From: Prochlorococcus sp. HOT208_60m_813G15
GTDB lineage: Bacteria > Cyanobacteriota > Cyanobacteriia > PCC-6307 > Cyanobiaceae
Assembly: GCA_002026165.1 (NCBI GenBank)
Contig: MWOS01000093.1
Location: 20,948-84,947, forward strand
Direction: 5' to 3'
Length of the DNA: 64,000 bases
Part shown: piece by piece, positions 27,561-37,197 of the stretch
Layout: the number at the start of each line of letters is the position of its first letter
How positions within the stretch are numbered: position 1 is the first letter of the stretch
The notes under the pieces: generated by a model
What the model was told of the DNA's origin: nothing
Databases searched by the model: none
The model's input: only the letters and a program-made list of their open reading frames with translations
Program-made: the position numbers and the translations under genes

Positions 27561-29045
27561 ATGAAAGGTTTTGGCGAAGAAAACAAATCAAAGAAAATAA
27601 AAATACCAAAAAAAGCAAAGATAGTAAATATTAATCAATTGATTAAAAAAGCATTATCACTGCAATCACAAGGAAGGAAACTAGAAGCATCAAAATACTA
27701 TGAATATTTTATTACAAATGGAATAAGAGACTATAGAGTTTTTTCGAATTATGGAATATTCCTAAACGAAATCGGTAAATATAGTGAATCAGAATTAAAC
27801 CTTAAAAAAGCAATTTCTTTAAATCCTAAATATGCAAATGCCTACTACAATCTTGGAGTTTTATTTATTAGCCAAGGAAAATTAGAAAAAGCAGAATTAG
27901 AACTTAAGAAAGCAATAAAACTTAAATCAGACTTTGCTATTGCTCACTACAATCTTGGATATATTATGCAAGATCTGGGCAGATTAAAAGAGGCTTATTC
28001 ATATAATCAAAAAGCACTTGAAGTAGATCCTCATTTTACTGATGCATACTTATCATTATCAAAAATGAATTCTAAAGATACAATTCCAAAATGGCACAAT
28101 CAACTTTTTTCTGAAAATCTTTTAAAAAATAAAAATAATAGAGAATTAGTAAATATTTTTTTTGCAAGATCAAATATTTTTCATAAAGAAGGAAAATATC
28201 AAGAAAGTTCGGAAAATCTAATTAATGCAAATAACATTAAACTTAAAATTAATAAATCTGAAGCAAATTTATTAATCGATAAAACAAAAAAATTGAAAAT
28301 ATCCTCTGATAATTATGAAAGAAATAATAAAGAATTTGAAAATTATCCAATGTCTATTTTTATAGTAGGACTGCCTAGATGTGGTTCTACTCTGGTTGAA
28401 TCAATAATAAGTTTGAATTCTAGTGTAAAGGATCTTGGAGAAGTAAATATCTTTGAAGAAGCATATAGAGAATACAAAGAATCTAATAAAAAAACAAAAC
28501 TTAGTGAAATATATTGGCAAAAATTAGCAATAACCAAAAATAAAAACTTCACAACAAATAAATGGTTATTTAATTATCAATATGCAGGCATAATTGCAAA
28601 AGGAATTCCTAATGCAAAAATAATACATTGCTTTAGAAATCCTTTAGATAATATCCTTTCAATGTATAGAGCACATTTCGCAACAGGGAATAATTTCTCA
28701 TCAAGTTTGGTTGATTCTGCTGCAGTTTATTATGATCAAGATGAGATAATGAAAATATACAAAAAAGAATTTAAAGAACTTATATATGAATTAAATTACG
28801 ATGAATTAGTAACCAATCCTTCAGAAGAAATAAAATTATTAATCCGTTGGTTAGGTTGGGAATGGAATGATTTATATTTATCGCCGCATTTAAATAATCG
28901 CAAAGTTTCAACAAGAAGTAATGTTCAGGTTCGTTCACCAATCAATAGAAAATCTTTAGGAGGATGGAAAAACTATAAAGAGATGCTTAGACCTGCAATG
29001 GAAATAATTACCCAAAAAGATAAATATAAATACCTGAAGTATTAA
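27561..29045 (+). CDS. TPR-repeat protein fused to a sulfotransferase domain
   Basis: The 494-residue protein has a basic N-terminus and tetratricopeptide repeats at about 60-165 (AYYNLGVLFISQGKLEKAE, AHYNLGYIMQDLGRLKEAY). A sulfotransferase domain begins near 264. Its PAPS-binding 5' loop is IFIVGLPRCGSTLVES (266-281), and the 3' phosphate motif lies in CFRNPLDNILSMYR. Such fusions resemble tyrosylprotein or glycan sulfotransferases. The acceptor is unknown; a surface polysaccharide or protein is possible. No other sulfation gene lies nearby. An ATG at 27554 is out of frame. Confidence 0.87.
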   Translation: MKGFGEENKSKKIKIPKKAKIVNINQLIKKALSLQSQGRKLEASKYYEYFITNGIRDYRVFSNYGIFLNEIGKYSESELNLKKAISLNPKYANAYYNLGVLFISQGKLEKAELELKKAIKLKSDFAIAHYNLGYIMQDLGRLKEAYSYNQKALEVDPHFTDAYLSLSKMNSKDTIPKWHNQLFSENLLKNKNNRELVNIFFARSNIFHKEGKYQESSENLINANNIKLKINKSEANLLIDKTKKLKISSDNYERNNKEFENYPMSIFIVGLPRCGSTLVESIISLNSSVKDLGEVNIFEEAYREYKESNKKTKLSEIYWQKLAITKNKNFTTNKWLFNYQYAGIIAKGIPNAKIIHCFRNPLDNILSMYRAHFATGNNFSSSLVDSAAVYYDQDEIMKIYKKEFKELIYELNYDELVTNPSEEIKLLIRWLGWEWNDLYLSPHLNNRKVSTRSNVQVRSPINRKSLGGWKNYKEMLRPAMEIITQKDKYKYLKY

Positions 29046-29090
29046 TCAATAATAATATAAATAAAAAAATCTTTAAAACCCTAAAATCGT

Positions 29091-30677
29091 TTATTCCCAC
29101 TCAATAGTTCCTGGGGGTTTACTTGTTATATCATAGACAACTCTATTAACTGCTACTACTTCATTAACTATCCTATTAGAAATTCTTTCTAAAATCTGAA
29201 ACGGAATTTTTGACCAGTCTGCTGTCATACCATCTTCACTAGATACACAGCGTAAGACTATTGGCCATGCATAAGTTCTTTTATCACCCATAACGCCTAC
29301 AGTTTTAACAGGTAACAAAACTGCAAAAGCTTGCCAAATATCATCATAAAGACCTGCTTTTTTAATTTCATCTCTAACTACCCAGTCTGCATCTCTTAAA
29401 CAATCAAGTTTTTCATTTGTCACTTCTCCTAATATTCGTATTGCTAACCCAGGGCCTGGGAATGGATGCCTTTTGATAATTTCATTTGGCAACCCTAAGA
29501 CAGCTCCCAATTTTCGCACTTCATCCTTAAATAGTTTTCTTAATGGTTCAACTAATTTAAATTGTAAATCTTTTGGTAATCCTCCTACGTTATGATGACT
29601 CTTTATTTTTACAGCTATTCTTTCACCTGTCTTTGGATCAATATTAGTACCAGCACTTTCAATAACATCAGGATAAAGAGTACCTTGCGCTAAATACTGA
29701 AAAGGACCCAATCTTTTACTTTCTTCTTCAAATACTCCAATAAATTCTCCACCAATAATTTTTCTTTTTTGTTCCGGATCGGTAATACCTTGTAATTTTG
29801 AAAGAAACCTTTCCCTAGCATTAATATATTCAACCTTTATATTAAATTTCTTATCAAAAAAATCCATTAAAAACTCAGGTTCACCTTTTCTCATGAAACC
29901 TTGATCTATGAACATGCATGTAAGCTGATTTCCAACTGCTTTATTCAGTAGAAATGCAAGTGTTGAAGAATCAACTCCCCCAGACAAAGCGAGCAAAACT
30001 TTCTTATTACCTACTTGCTCTCTTATTCTTGGAATAGTCTCTTCTAAAAAAGTTTCGGTGGTCCAATCAGGTGCGCAATGAGAGATGTTGTAAACAAAAT
30101 TTTGAATTACCTTCATCCCACACTCTGAATGAATAACTTCAGGATGAAATTGTACTCCAAATAATTTCTTTCTATCATGTGAAATTGCTGCATGGAGTGT
30201 ATTCTCGGTATGAGCAATTTTATTAAATCCATCAGGCAAACAATTTATTGAATCGCCATGACTCATCCACATTATAGATTTATTTATTACTTCAGAAAGA
30301 AGTTCAGAATCTAAATCTATATTTATTGGGGCTCTTCCATACTCAGCTTTCTTAGTTGCTGAAGTAACAGATCCTCCAAGTTCTTTAACCATTAATTGCA
30401 TTCCATAGCATATACCAAGAATAGGAATTCCCAAATCAAAAATTTTTTCATCGCATTTAGGCGCATTTTGTTCGTAAACAGAATTTGGTCCTCCACTCAA
30501 AATAATTCCTTTAGGTTTAATATCTCGAATTTCCTCAATTGATATACAGTTACTAACTACAAGAGAAAAAACATTAGTTTCTCTGATTCTTCTTGCAATC
30601 AATTCAGAATATTGAGATCCGAAATCCAAAATTAATATTGAAGGATCTCGTTCTTTATTTAAAGATTTTTGACTCAT
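29091..30677 (-). CDS. guaA: GMP synthase (glutamine-hydrolysing)
   Basis: GuaA aminates XMP to GMP. The 528-residue protein has the class I glutamine amidotransferase domain with nucleophile Cys90 in LGICYGMQ and a His/Glu pair in GVQFHPEV. The ATP-pyrophosphatase loop [10 protein letters not shown] lies near 230. The C-terminal dimer domain ends [13 protein letters not shown], the standard terminus. It lies downstream of cbiD on the same strand, 48 bases away. Confidence 0.97.
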   Translation of the reverse strand: MSQKSLNKERDPSILILDFGSQYSELIARRIRETNVFSLVVSNCISIEEIRDIKPKGIILSGGPNSVYEQNAPKCDEKIFDLGIPILGICYGMQLMVKELGGSVTSATKKAEYGRAPINIDLDSELLSEVINKSIMWMSHGDSINCLPDGFNKIAHTENTLHAAISHDRKKLFGVQFHPEVIHSECGMKVIQNFVYNISHCAPDWTTETFLEETIPRIREQVGNKKVLLALSGGVDSSTLAFLLNKAVGNQLTCMFIDQGFMRKGEPEFLMDFFDKKFNIKVEYINARERFLSKLQGITDPEQKRKIIGGEFIGVFEEESKRLGPFQYLAQGTLYPDVIESAGTNIDPKTGERIAVKIKSHHNVGGLPKDLQFKLVEPLRKLFKDEVRKLGAVLGLPNEIIKRHPFPGPGLAIRILGEVTNEKLDCLRDADWVVRDEIKKAGLYDDIWQAFAVLLPVKTVGVMGDKRTYAWPIVLRCVSSEDGMTADWSKIPFQILERISNRIVNEVVAVNRVVYDITSKPPGTIEWE

Positions 30678-30725
30678 GTATAAAAGTTAGCTCAATTTAT
30701 TTGCAAAAGCATAACCTATCAAAAA

Positions 30726-31844
30726 TTAATCGCATTGGAAAAAAGAAATATAATCATTACCATTTATTCCAGACCACCTTATTTTCCGTTTTCTGTCAAA
30801 AATTATTGCTGCAATTTCCATATCTGTTTTTACATACCTATTAACGTATTTAAAAGAACGATTTTCAATTGTATTTGCTAAATTTTGAAATAATTTATAA
30901 GCTAAAGATTTATTAAACTTTTCAAGAAATAATAATGCATCCTCAAGATTATTTAAGTTAGATAATTTAACTATGGTTGAAGTTGGTAACTTTTCTTTAA
31001 CAGCTAAATAAACGAGAATCTCAATTCTTCCATCAGCTAAATGATTATGAGTATGAAAAATACCACCTGCTAATTTAATTAATTTTCCGTGATACCCAAA
31101 AAGAATTACAGTCTTAACATTTTTTATTGCAGCATCAACTAGTAATGGTCCTATCCAGTTTCCAACTTTTATAATTGGCAAATCAATATTGCAAGTTTTT
31201 GCTAAATTTAATCCATTTTCTCCAATAACAAAAACAACTTTTCCTTGGAAATCATTTTTTGTTACCTTTGCTAGATTAGTTTTAGCGTGCTCTAATTGAT
31301 CAGGTGAAGCACTTGAAAAAGTCTCAGCAGAAGTTCCAATAATAGATAATCCGTTCACAATACCAAAAGACTTATTACTAGTTCTTTCCGCTAAAAACTC
31401 GCCATTTGGCAAAATAATTTCTAGATTTAAATAAAAACCTTCCGGAATAATATCCAATAAATTTTTACTTAATACTTCTCTAGCAAATTCAGAAATACAT
31501 ATTTCTGACGTATTTTCTCTAATACCTACACCACATCCTGCAATAATATTGATTGGATTTCTTTGCTTAGAATTATTAATAGAAGATTTTTCTAAAGAGG
31601 CTATTGTCCATATTTCTAAGTTTTGTGTAATGTCGAGATCTAACCCAGAATTAGCAAAAGTAATTCCTAAGGCATGCGAGGAACCACTCAGTAAACCAAC
31701 AGAATGAATATCTATTTTTACCTCTTTTTTTTCTTTAGGAATTTTTATTAGTTCATAATGCTCAAACGGAATCCCTAATAATTTTTTTAATGCTGACTTA
31801 GCAGCTCCAGCAACCCATAGAGGTAAAGAAAATCCTTTTTTCAA
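30726..31844 (-). CDS. cbiD: Cobalt-precorrin-5B C1-methyltransferase
   Basis: CbiD methylates C1 of cobalt-precorrin-5B in the anaerobic corrin-ring pathway. The 372-residue protein begins with the family opening GFSLPLWVAGAAKSALKKL, shows the LLSGSSHALGI region, and carries GCGVGI and GYHGKLIKLAGGIFHTHNH. Its presence indicates cobamide synthesis, which in picocyanobacteria yields pseudocobalamin. No other cobalamin gene lies in the window. Confidence 0.93.
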   Translation of the reverse strand: MKKGFSLPLWVAGAAKSALKKLLGIPFEHYELIKIPKEKKEVKIDIHSVGLLSGSSHALGITFANSGLDLDITQNLEIWTIASLEKSSINNSKQRNPINIIAGCGVGIRENTSEICISEFAREVLSKNLLDIIPEGFYLNLEIILPNGEFLAERTSNKSFGIVNGLSIIGTSAETFSSASPDQLEHAKTNLAKVTKNDFQGKVVFVIGENGLNLAKTCNIDLPIIKVGNWIGPLLVDAAIKNVKTVILFGYHGKLIKLAGGIFHTHNHLADGRIEILVYLAVKEKLPTSTIVKLSNLNNLEDALLFLEKFNKSLAYKLFQNLANTIENRSFKYVNRYVKTDMEIAAIIFDRKRKIRWSGINGNDYISFFQCD

Positions 31845-31904
31845 ATCAAGTAATTGAAAAATATATAATGAGAACTAATCTAAGAATGACCTATTTAATA
31901 AAAA

Positions 31905-33068
31905 GTGGCCATACAACAAAAATTATCATTGATGATTCCTGGACCCACACCAGTTCCAGAAAAAGTATTACAAGCATTGAGTAAGCATCCCATAGGCCAT
32001 CGCAGTAAAGAATTTCAAGAACTCGTAGCGAGTACTACTAAAAATTTACAATGGCTTCATCAAACTCAAAATGATGTTCTAACTATTACTGGGAGTGGCA
32101 CTGCTGCAATGGAAGCTGGAATAATAAATACTTTAAGTAAAGGTGATAAGGTTATTTGTGGAGAAAATGGAAAATTTGGAGAAAGATGGGTACAAGTTGC
32201 TAAGGAATTTGGTTTAGAAGTAATCAAAATTCAATCGAAATGGGGTACACCTCTTAATCCGGAAGAATTCAAAAAAATATTAGAAGAAGATAAACAAAAA
32301 GAAATAAAGGCAGTTATCTTAACTCATTCTGAAACCTCTACAGGCGTCATTAATGATTTAGAAACTATTAGTTCATACATCTTGGCACACAAGAAAGCAT
32401 TATCAATCGTTGATTGCGTCACAAGTCTTGGAGCTTGCAATGTCCCAGTAGATAAGTGGCAGTTAGATATCGTTGCTTCAGGATCACAAAAGGGATATAT
32501 GATACCACCGGGACTTAGCTTTATAGCAATCAGCCAAAAAGCATGGGAAGCTGCAGAAAAATCTAATTTACCAAAATTTTATTTAAATTTAAAATCATAC
32601 AGAAAGAGCCTTACAAGTAACAGCAATCCATACACTCCTGCGGTTAATTTGGTTTTTGCTCTAGATGAATCTTTAAAAATGATGCGAGCAGAAGGCTTAG
32701 ATAATATTTTTTCAAGACATAAAAAACATAAATTAGCAATGAGCAATGCTATGAAGGCTTTGGATCTAGAATTATTTGCTGATGAAAAGTGCTTAAGTCC
32801 TTCAATTACTGCAGTAAAAACTGGAGAAATAGATGCTGAAGAATTTAGAAAAACTATTAAAAATAATTTTGATATTTTACTTGCTGGTGGTCAAGATCAT
32901 ATGAAGGGGAAAATATTTAGAATCGGACATCTAGGTTATGTTAACGATAGAGATATTATTACGGCAGTTTCTGCTATTAGTAATACACTTCTCAAACTAG
33001 GAAAAATCACAGCTCAACAAGCGGGTGAAGCATTAGTTGTGTCGTCTAGATATCTTGAAGAAAATTAA
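31905..33068 (+). CDS. Class V aminotransferase (serine/alanine-glyoxylate type)
   Basis: The 387-residue PLP enzyme belongs to the serine-glyoxylate/alanine-glyoxylate aminotransferase group. The PLP lysine is Lys196 in ASGSQKGYMIPPG, and LMIPGPTPVPEKVL and GHRSKEFQEL are typical. It probably takes part in photorespiratory glyoxylate metabolism. Close relatives were once named soluble hydrogenase 42 kDa subunit. The start is GTG at 31905: an in-frame TAA two codons upstream leaves no earlier choice. It is divergent from cbiD. Confidence 0.88.
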   Translation: MAIQQKLSLMIPGPTPVPEKVLQALSKHPIGHRSKEFQELVASTTKNLQWLHQTQNDVLTITGSGTAAMEAGIINTLSKGDKVICGENGKFGERWVQVAKEFGLEVIKIQSKWGTPLNPEEFKKILEEDKQKEIKAVILTHSETSTGVINDLETISSYILAHKKALSIVDCVTSLGACNVPVDKWQLDIVASGSQKGYMIPPGLSFIAISQKAWEAAEKSNLPKFYLNLKSYRKSLTSNSNPYTPAVNLVFALDESLKMMRAEGLDNIFSRHKKHKLAMSNAMKALDLELFADEKCLSPSITAVKTGEIDAEEFRKTIKNNFDILLAGGQDHMKGKIFRIGHLGYVNDRDIITAVSAISNTLLKLGKITAQQAGEALVVSSRYLEEN

Positions 33069-33069
33069 G

Positions 33070-33267
33070 TTAAGTTCCTGGCTCTTCAACATTTCCACCT
33101 AATTCAACAATCTTTTTTCTAAGAACAATTGATTTTTTTTCATCACCGTTGGTTTGAGCGATTGCAAGGGCAAACTCTAATTTTTCAAGCTGGTGGCCAC
33201 CCTCAATAAAAGATAATTTTTTCCTTATGCGGTTTTTATTATCTTTGTATGAAATTTGTGAAGACAT
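33070..33267 (-). CDS. Conserved small cyanobacterial protein, unknown (65 aa)
   Basis: The 65-residue hydrophilic protein is mostly helical by composition (LSFIEGGHQLEKLEFALAIAQ, then KKSIVLRKKIVELGG). It has no membrane span or cysteines. Its stop meets the convergent aminotransferase gene. I do not recognise a family, but the composition and its exact fit between genes support coding. Confidence 0.65.
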   Translation of the reverse strand: MSSQISYKDNKNRIRKKLSFIEGGHQLEKLEFALAIAQTNGDEKKSIVLRKKIVELGGNVEEPGT

Positions 33268-33401
33268 AAAAATTCATGCTTTAAATAATATTATGCCAAC
33301 AAAAGGGGACATTACGAGAGAAAATCAAAAATATTATTTGACTATAAACTTAAGCAAATAAATTTTTTTCTAATATTATGTCCAGAAATCACTAAAGTTT
33401 T

Positions 33402-33914
33402 ATGCCAAACATAAATCTCATATATTACCTTCTTGCTGGTGGCATTTTTGGAGCTTTAGCTCTAAAAACAGGAATCCCAGCAGCTCCTCTTGCAGGGGCC
33501 TTAATAGGCTCAAGCATACTTAGCATCAGTGGCAAAGTCGATATTGCAGAGTGGCCAATAGGCACAAGAACAATTTTAGAAATTGGCATTGGAACAGTTA
33601 TTGGTACATCATTAACCAAAGACTCATTAATGGATCTTCAAACCTTATGGAGGCCTGCTATTTTAATAACTTTTACTTTAGTTATTACAGGATTAGCAAT
33701 TGGATTATGGACAAGCAGATTACTTAATATCGATGTGATAACAACAATTCTTGGTGCAGCGCCAGGAGGTATTAGCGGTATGAGTCTTGTAGGATCAGAG
33801 TATGGGGTAGGAGCTGCAGTAGCTACCCTACACGCAGTTAGATTGATTACTGTGCTTCTAATTCTTCCTTTAGTTGTGAAATGCTTGAATATATTTGGAT
33901 TAATTAAATCCTAA
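33402..33914 (+). CDS. AbrB-type membrane protein, single half-repeat
   Basis: The 170-residue protein is almost entirely hydrophobic, with four or five spans. It shows the AbrB membrane-duplication features GIPAAPLAGALIGSS and GAAPGGISGMSLVG. Full AbrB/AmoA-like regulators or transporters have two such halves in about 350 residues; here only one is present, so the protein may dimerise. No partner half is encoded next to it. The substrate is unknown. Confidence 0.82.
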   Translation: MPNINLIYYLLAGGIFGALALKTGIPAAPLAGALIGSSILSISGKVDIAEWPIGTRTILEIGIGTVIGTSLTKDSLMDLQTLWRPAILITFTLVITGLAIGLWTSRLLNIDVITTILGAAPGGISGMSLVGSEYGVGAAVATLHAVRLITVLLILPLVVKCLNIFGLIKS

Positions 33915-33970
33915 ATTTCTATAGACATATTCATAATAAAAGATATTTTTAAATAGAAGATAAATGGCTA

Positions 33971-34435
33971 ATGAAAAGATTTAAAGATAAAAAACTAATT
34001 TTAGTATCTTTGGGAGTTTTCACTCCTCTCATCCTTACTAATTCGGAAGTTAATGCTAGTTCATTTGGGGCAGAAATTTTTTGTACTATGCGAGATGGCG
34101 GAAATGACCATGAAAGTAGTTGGGATGCAGCTTATACATATATAAAAAAACAAAAGGGAGGGTTATTCAAAATTTCACCTAAAAATGCAGCAGCGCAAAT
34201 TACTGAAACAGTTATAAGAGAAAAAGAAAAATTTAGTTATTGCGTTGAATATTTAGACAATCTTCATCCAAATAGAAAACTACTTAGAGATTTAGAAAAA
34301 GAAGAGAAAAGAAAAGAAAAAGAAGCACAAGATAGAGAAAACAAAAGAATAAAATTAGAAAAAGAATTAGAAGAGACTAATAAAGAAATTTCTGAAGAAT
34401 TTACTGATGAAACACTTGATAGATATAGTTATTAA
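33971..34435 (+). CDS. Secreted protein with charged coiled-coil tail, unknown
   Basis: The 154-residue protein begins with a signal peptide (basic MKRFKDKK, hydrophobic LILVSLGVFTPLIL, cleavage near VNASS). A short domain with two cysteines follows (ICTMRDGG-like and YCVEYL regions, Cys38 and Cys90 by rough count), which may form a disulphide. Residues about 100-140 are a highly charged Lys/Glu helix. It is probably periplasmic. The family resembles small cyanobacterial proteins of unknown function. Confidence 0.72.
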   Translation: MKRFKDKKLILVSLGVFTPLILTNSEVNASSFGAEIFCTMRDGGNDHESSWDAAYTYIKKQKGGLFKISPKNAAAQITETVIREKEKFSYCVEYLDNLHPNRKLLRDLEKEEKRKEKEAQDRENKRIKLEKELEETNKEISEEFTDETLDRYSY

Positions 34436-34595
34436 TAAATTTTTAGAAAGATAATATTTTTTTTATTTACTAATTACTATTTTGTATCTAAACACACTAA
34501 AACATATTTTTACTAGAGAATTTAAACTAAAAAGGGGGAGTAATTATTGACTTTTAATATATTCAAGCCATTATTTATTTAACTAAATATTCTGA

Positions 34596-34997
34596 ATGCA
34601 TATTAATGATGCGGTGTTTTTAGAGGATTTATGTCCTAAGTTCAGATTGAGACAATGGCGAAAATCTATTCATAGGTTTACTGGAAAAAGTTGTATATAT
34701 TGCGGAAAACCATCTGAATCTATTGACCATGTAATACCAAGATGCCAAGGAGGCTTAAGTACAACAGAAAACTGTGTTCCTGCATGTCTTTCATGTAATG
34801 GGGATAAATCAGATGAAAATGCTTTGTATTGGTATAGAAGGCAAAAATTCTATGATCCTCGCAGAGCAATGGCTATAAGAGCTTGGTTAGAGGGAGATTT
34901 AAGATTAGCTATTAGATTACTGCAATGGGTCAATCCTAATTTTAAGTTAAAAAATAAGAATTACGAAAAGGATGAATCAGAATATAAAGCAGCTTGA
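34596..34997 (+). CDS. HNH endonuclease family protein
   Basis: The 133-residue protein has a compact HNH motif: CIYCG, then IDHVIPRCQGG, then NCVPACLSCNGDKSD. The two CxxC pairs bind structural zinc, while the Asp-His pair and the later Asn form the metal site. It ends with a helical region (RAMAIRAWLEGDLRLAIRLLQW). An in-frame TGA sits directly before the ATG, so the start is fixed. Such stand-alone HNH proteins in picocyanobacteria have no proven role; no restriction or phage genes are near. Confidence 0.85.
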   Translation: MHINDAVFLEDLCPKFRLRQWRKSIHRFTGKSCIYCGKPSESIDHVIPRCQGGLSTTENCVPACLSCNGDKSDENALYWYRRQKFYDPRRAMAIRAWLEGDLRLAIRLLQWVNPNFKLKNKNYEKDESEYKAA

Positions 34998-35228
34998 CTA
35001 CCAAACAAAACATATTTTTCTAGAGTTATAACTCTCACATATATTTTCCAATTCTTTTGGGGATTCTGGAAATATTAAAATTGTCGAAAATGCAAGAAGA
35101 AAGACAAATAATTTTTGGTAGAATTTAGAATTAACTAAAGTAACTTCTTTCTCTATAAGACGGGGACAACTTTTGCTAACATGGAAAGTTTTTGATTTGA
35201 AATCGGGCCTAAGAGCTGTCTTCATCAT
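34998..35228 (-). CDS. Small membrane protein, unknown (76 aa)
   Basis: The frame encodes a basic N-terminus, one hydrophobic span near 39-53 (KLFVFLLAFSTILIF), and a short C-terminal segment with two cysteines (ICESYNSRKICFVW) that would lie across the membrane. It ends directly against the HNH gene on the other strand. A later start is possible. The cysteine-bearing tail looks conserved, but I cannot name a family. Confidence 0.5.
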   Translation of the reverse strand: MMKTALRPDFKSKTFHVSKSCPRLIEKEVTLVNSKFYQKLFVFLLAFSTILIFPESPKELENICESYNSRKICFVW

Positions 35229-35260
35229 TAATTAATACATATGTACTACTTTAACCCAGC

Positions 35261-36139
35261 ATGAAGAAGTCAGCAAGTTTAATCGGAAATAAAAATAAAT
35301 TTTTAATCTTAGGATGTGGTTATAGCGGTAGTTATTTTGCAAAAACTATAAAAAAATTTGGTTGCACTGTTTTAACAAGCTCAAGATCTATAAGTAGGGA
35401 TCCAAATAGTTTTGTTTTTAACAGTGAAAAAGGTGTGGTTCCTAATACACAAATTTTTGATGGAGTAACACATATTCTTAGTTGCATACCTCCCGACAAA
35501 AATGGAAAAGATCCAGTATTAGGAAGTCTTAAAAATAAACTAAAAAGTTTGTCCCTAGAATGGGTTGGCTATTTATCTACAACAGGAGTTTACGGAAACA
35601 CCAGGGGTGATTGGGTTTCTGAAATTAATGAACCAAACCCCTTTCAAAAACGAAGTTATAAGAGGTTAAATTGTGAAAAAGAATGGATTGAATCTGGTTT
35701 ACCTGTACAAATTTTTAGGTTACCCGGAATTTATGGACCTGGAAGATCCACTTTTGAGGCAATAAAAAATAAAAAAATTCGAGTTATATCCAAAAAAAAT
35801 CAGGTATTTTCCAGAATTCATGTTGCTGATATTGCAAATGCAATTATCTATCTATTACAAAACAAAAATTCCTTAAAGTTTTACCAAATTATCAATATTG
35901 CAGATGATGAACCCTGTTCTCAGGTAGAAGTCATTCGATATTGCTATAACTTACTTGGTTTAACAATGCCAAAACCAATATTATTTGAGGATGCAAAAGA
36001 AGAATTATCACCCATCGCTCAATCTTTTTGGATGGAAAACAGAAGAGTTTCTAATAAACTTTTATGCGAAACACTCGGATATAAACTAATTTATAAAAAC
36101 TATAAAATGGGCTTAAAAAATTGCTACCTGAATAGTTAA
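35261..36139 (+). CDS. NAD(P)-dependent epimerase/dehydratase-like SDR protein (YeeZ type)
   Basis: The 292-residue Rossmann protein has the nucleotide loop ILGCGYSGSYFAK at about 17-29. A Ser-Thr-Thr...Tyr set is seen in YLSTTGVYGN, and the substrate-domain motifs FRLPGIYGPGRS and RIHVADIANAI are present. It resembles the extended-SDR YeeZ group, whose reaction is unclear. The catalytic lysine of classical SDRs may be the one in KRSYKRLN. It lies 23 bases before pdxA and is probably co-transcribed with it. Confidence 0.85.
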   Translation: MKKSASLIGNKNKFLILGCGYSGSYFAKTIKKFGCTVLTSSRSISRDPNSFVFNSEKGVVPNTQIFDGVTHILSCIPPDKNGKDPVLGSLKNKLKSLSLEWVGYLSTTGVYGNTRGDWVSEINEPNPFQKRSYKRLNCEKEWIESGLPVQIFRLPGIYGPGRSTFEAIKNKKIRVISKKNQVFSRIHVADIANAIIYLLQNKNSLKFYQIINIADDEPCSQVEVIRYCYNLLGLTMPKPILFEDAKEELSPIAQSFWMENRRVSNKLLCETLGYKLIYKNYKMGLKNCYLNS

Positions 36140-36162
36140 AAATATAAATATAAAAACTTTTT

Positions 36163-37197
36163 ATGAATATTCAAAATACAAATAAAAAATTGAAGGTGGT
36201 TTTAAGCGTCGGAGATGAGTCAGGTATTGGACCCGAAATAATCTTAAAAGCACTTTGTTCTCCTGAGATACCTAAAAATATTGACTTTACATTAGTTGGA
36301 TCAAAGAAAAATCTACTAATTACTTATGAGCAACTTAGATCCTTAGGATTAGAAAACCTTGCAAATCCAAAATATTTAACGATAGAGGATCTCGAAATTT
36401 CTCAATCAGATAATGAACCTAAATCAAGTTACGGCGATTCAAGTTTCCAATATTTAATAAAAGCGATTGAAATTGTAAAACAATATCCCAATTCAGCACT
36501 TGTAACTGGACCAATTTGCAAGAAATCATGGTCATTAGCAGGTCATTATTTCTCTGGTCAAACTGAAGTACTGGCAAAATTCTGTGGAGTAAAAAATGTT
36601 GGAATGTTATTCACAGCAAAATCACCTATTACAGGTTGGAGATTTAATACTTTATTAGCTACTACCCACATACCTCTTTGTGAGGTCCCCAAGCAATTAA
36701 CTACAGAATTAATCCACTCTAAATTAGATCTTTTCAAAGTTTTTTGTAATACCTATATTGATAAACCTACTTTAAAAGTAGCAGGATTAAACCCTCATGC
36801 TGGCGAAGAGGGTATTTTAGGTCATGAAGAAAAAGATTGGCTCAATGATGCATTAGCTCGATGGAATAGGAAGAATAGAGATATTAAATTATTAGGACCT
36901 TTATCACCAGATAGTTGCTGGAATTCTTCCGTAAAAGCCTGGAGTGACAAAAATGCTGAAAAACATGATGGCATTCTTGCTATGTATCATGATCAAGGTT
37001 TAATACCAATGAAAGTGATAGCTCTTAATTACTCAGTAAATACCACAATCGGTTTACCTTTTATAAGAACATCTCCAGATCATGGAACAGGATTTGATAT
37101 TGCTGGCAAAGGAATTGCTCAATCTCAGAGCATGATTGAAGCTATTAAGGCTGCCGTAGAAATAACTCGAAATTCAAGACTGCTTAACACGCATTAG
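36163..37197 (+). CDS. pdxA: 4-hydroxythreonine-4-phosphate dehydrogenase
   Basis: PdxA oxidises 4-phosphohydroxy-L-threonine in the DXP-dependent pyridoxal phosphate pathway. The 344-residue protein starts near VVLSVGDESGIGPEIILKAL. It has metal-binding histidines in TTHIPL and AMYHDQG and the phosphate segment GLPFIRTSPDHGTGFDIA. The 3' end overlaps convergent accB by 24 bases. All key residues appear present. Confidence 0.96.
   Translation: MNIQNTNKKLKVVLSVGDESGIGPEIILKALCSPEIPKNIDFTLVGSKKNLLITYEQLRSLGLENLANPKYLTIEDLEISQSDNEPKSSYGDSSFQYLIKAIEIVKQYPNSALVTGPICKKSWSLAGHYFSGQTEVLAKFCGVKNVGMLFTAKSPITGWRFNTLLATTHIPLCEVPKQLTTELIHSKLDLFKVFCNTYIDKPTLKVAGLNPHAGEEGILGHEEKDWLNDALARWNRKNRDIKLLGPLSPDSCWNSSVKAWSDKNAEKHDGILAMYHDQGLIPMKVIALNYSVNTTIGLPFIRTSPDHGTGFDIAGKGIAQSQSMIEAIKAAVEITRNSRLLNTH

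Noticed and set aside
29091..31844. Cobalamin riboswitch ahead of cbiD or purine riboswitch ahead of guaA
   Set aside because: The gaps before these genes are only about 50-60 bases and show no conserved aptamer boxes.
34596..34997. HNH gene as part of a restriction or homing element
   Set aside because: No methylase, intron or intein borders, phage genes or direct repeats are seen around it.
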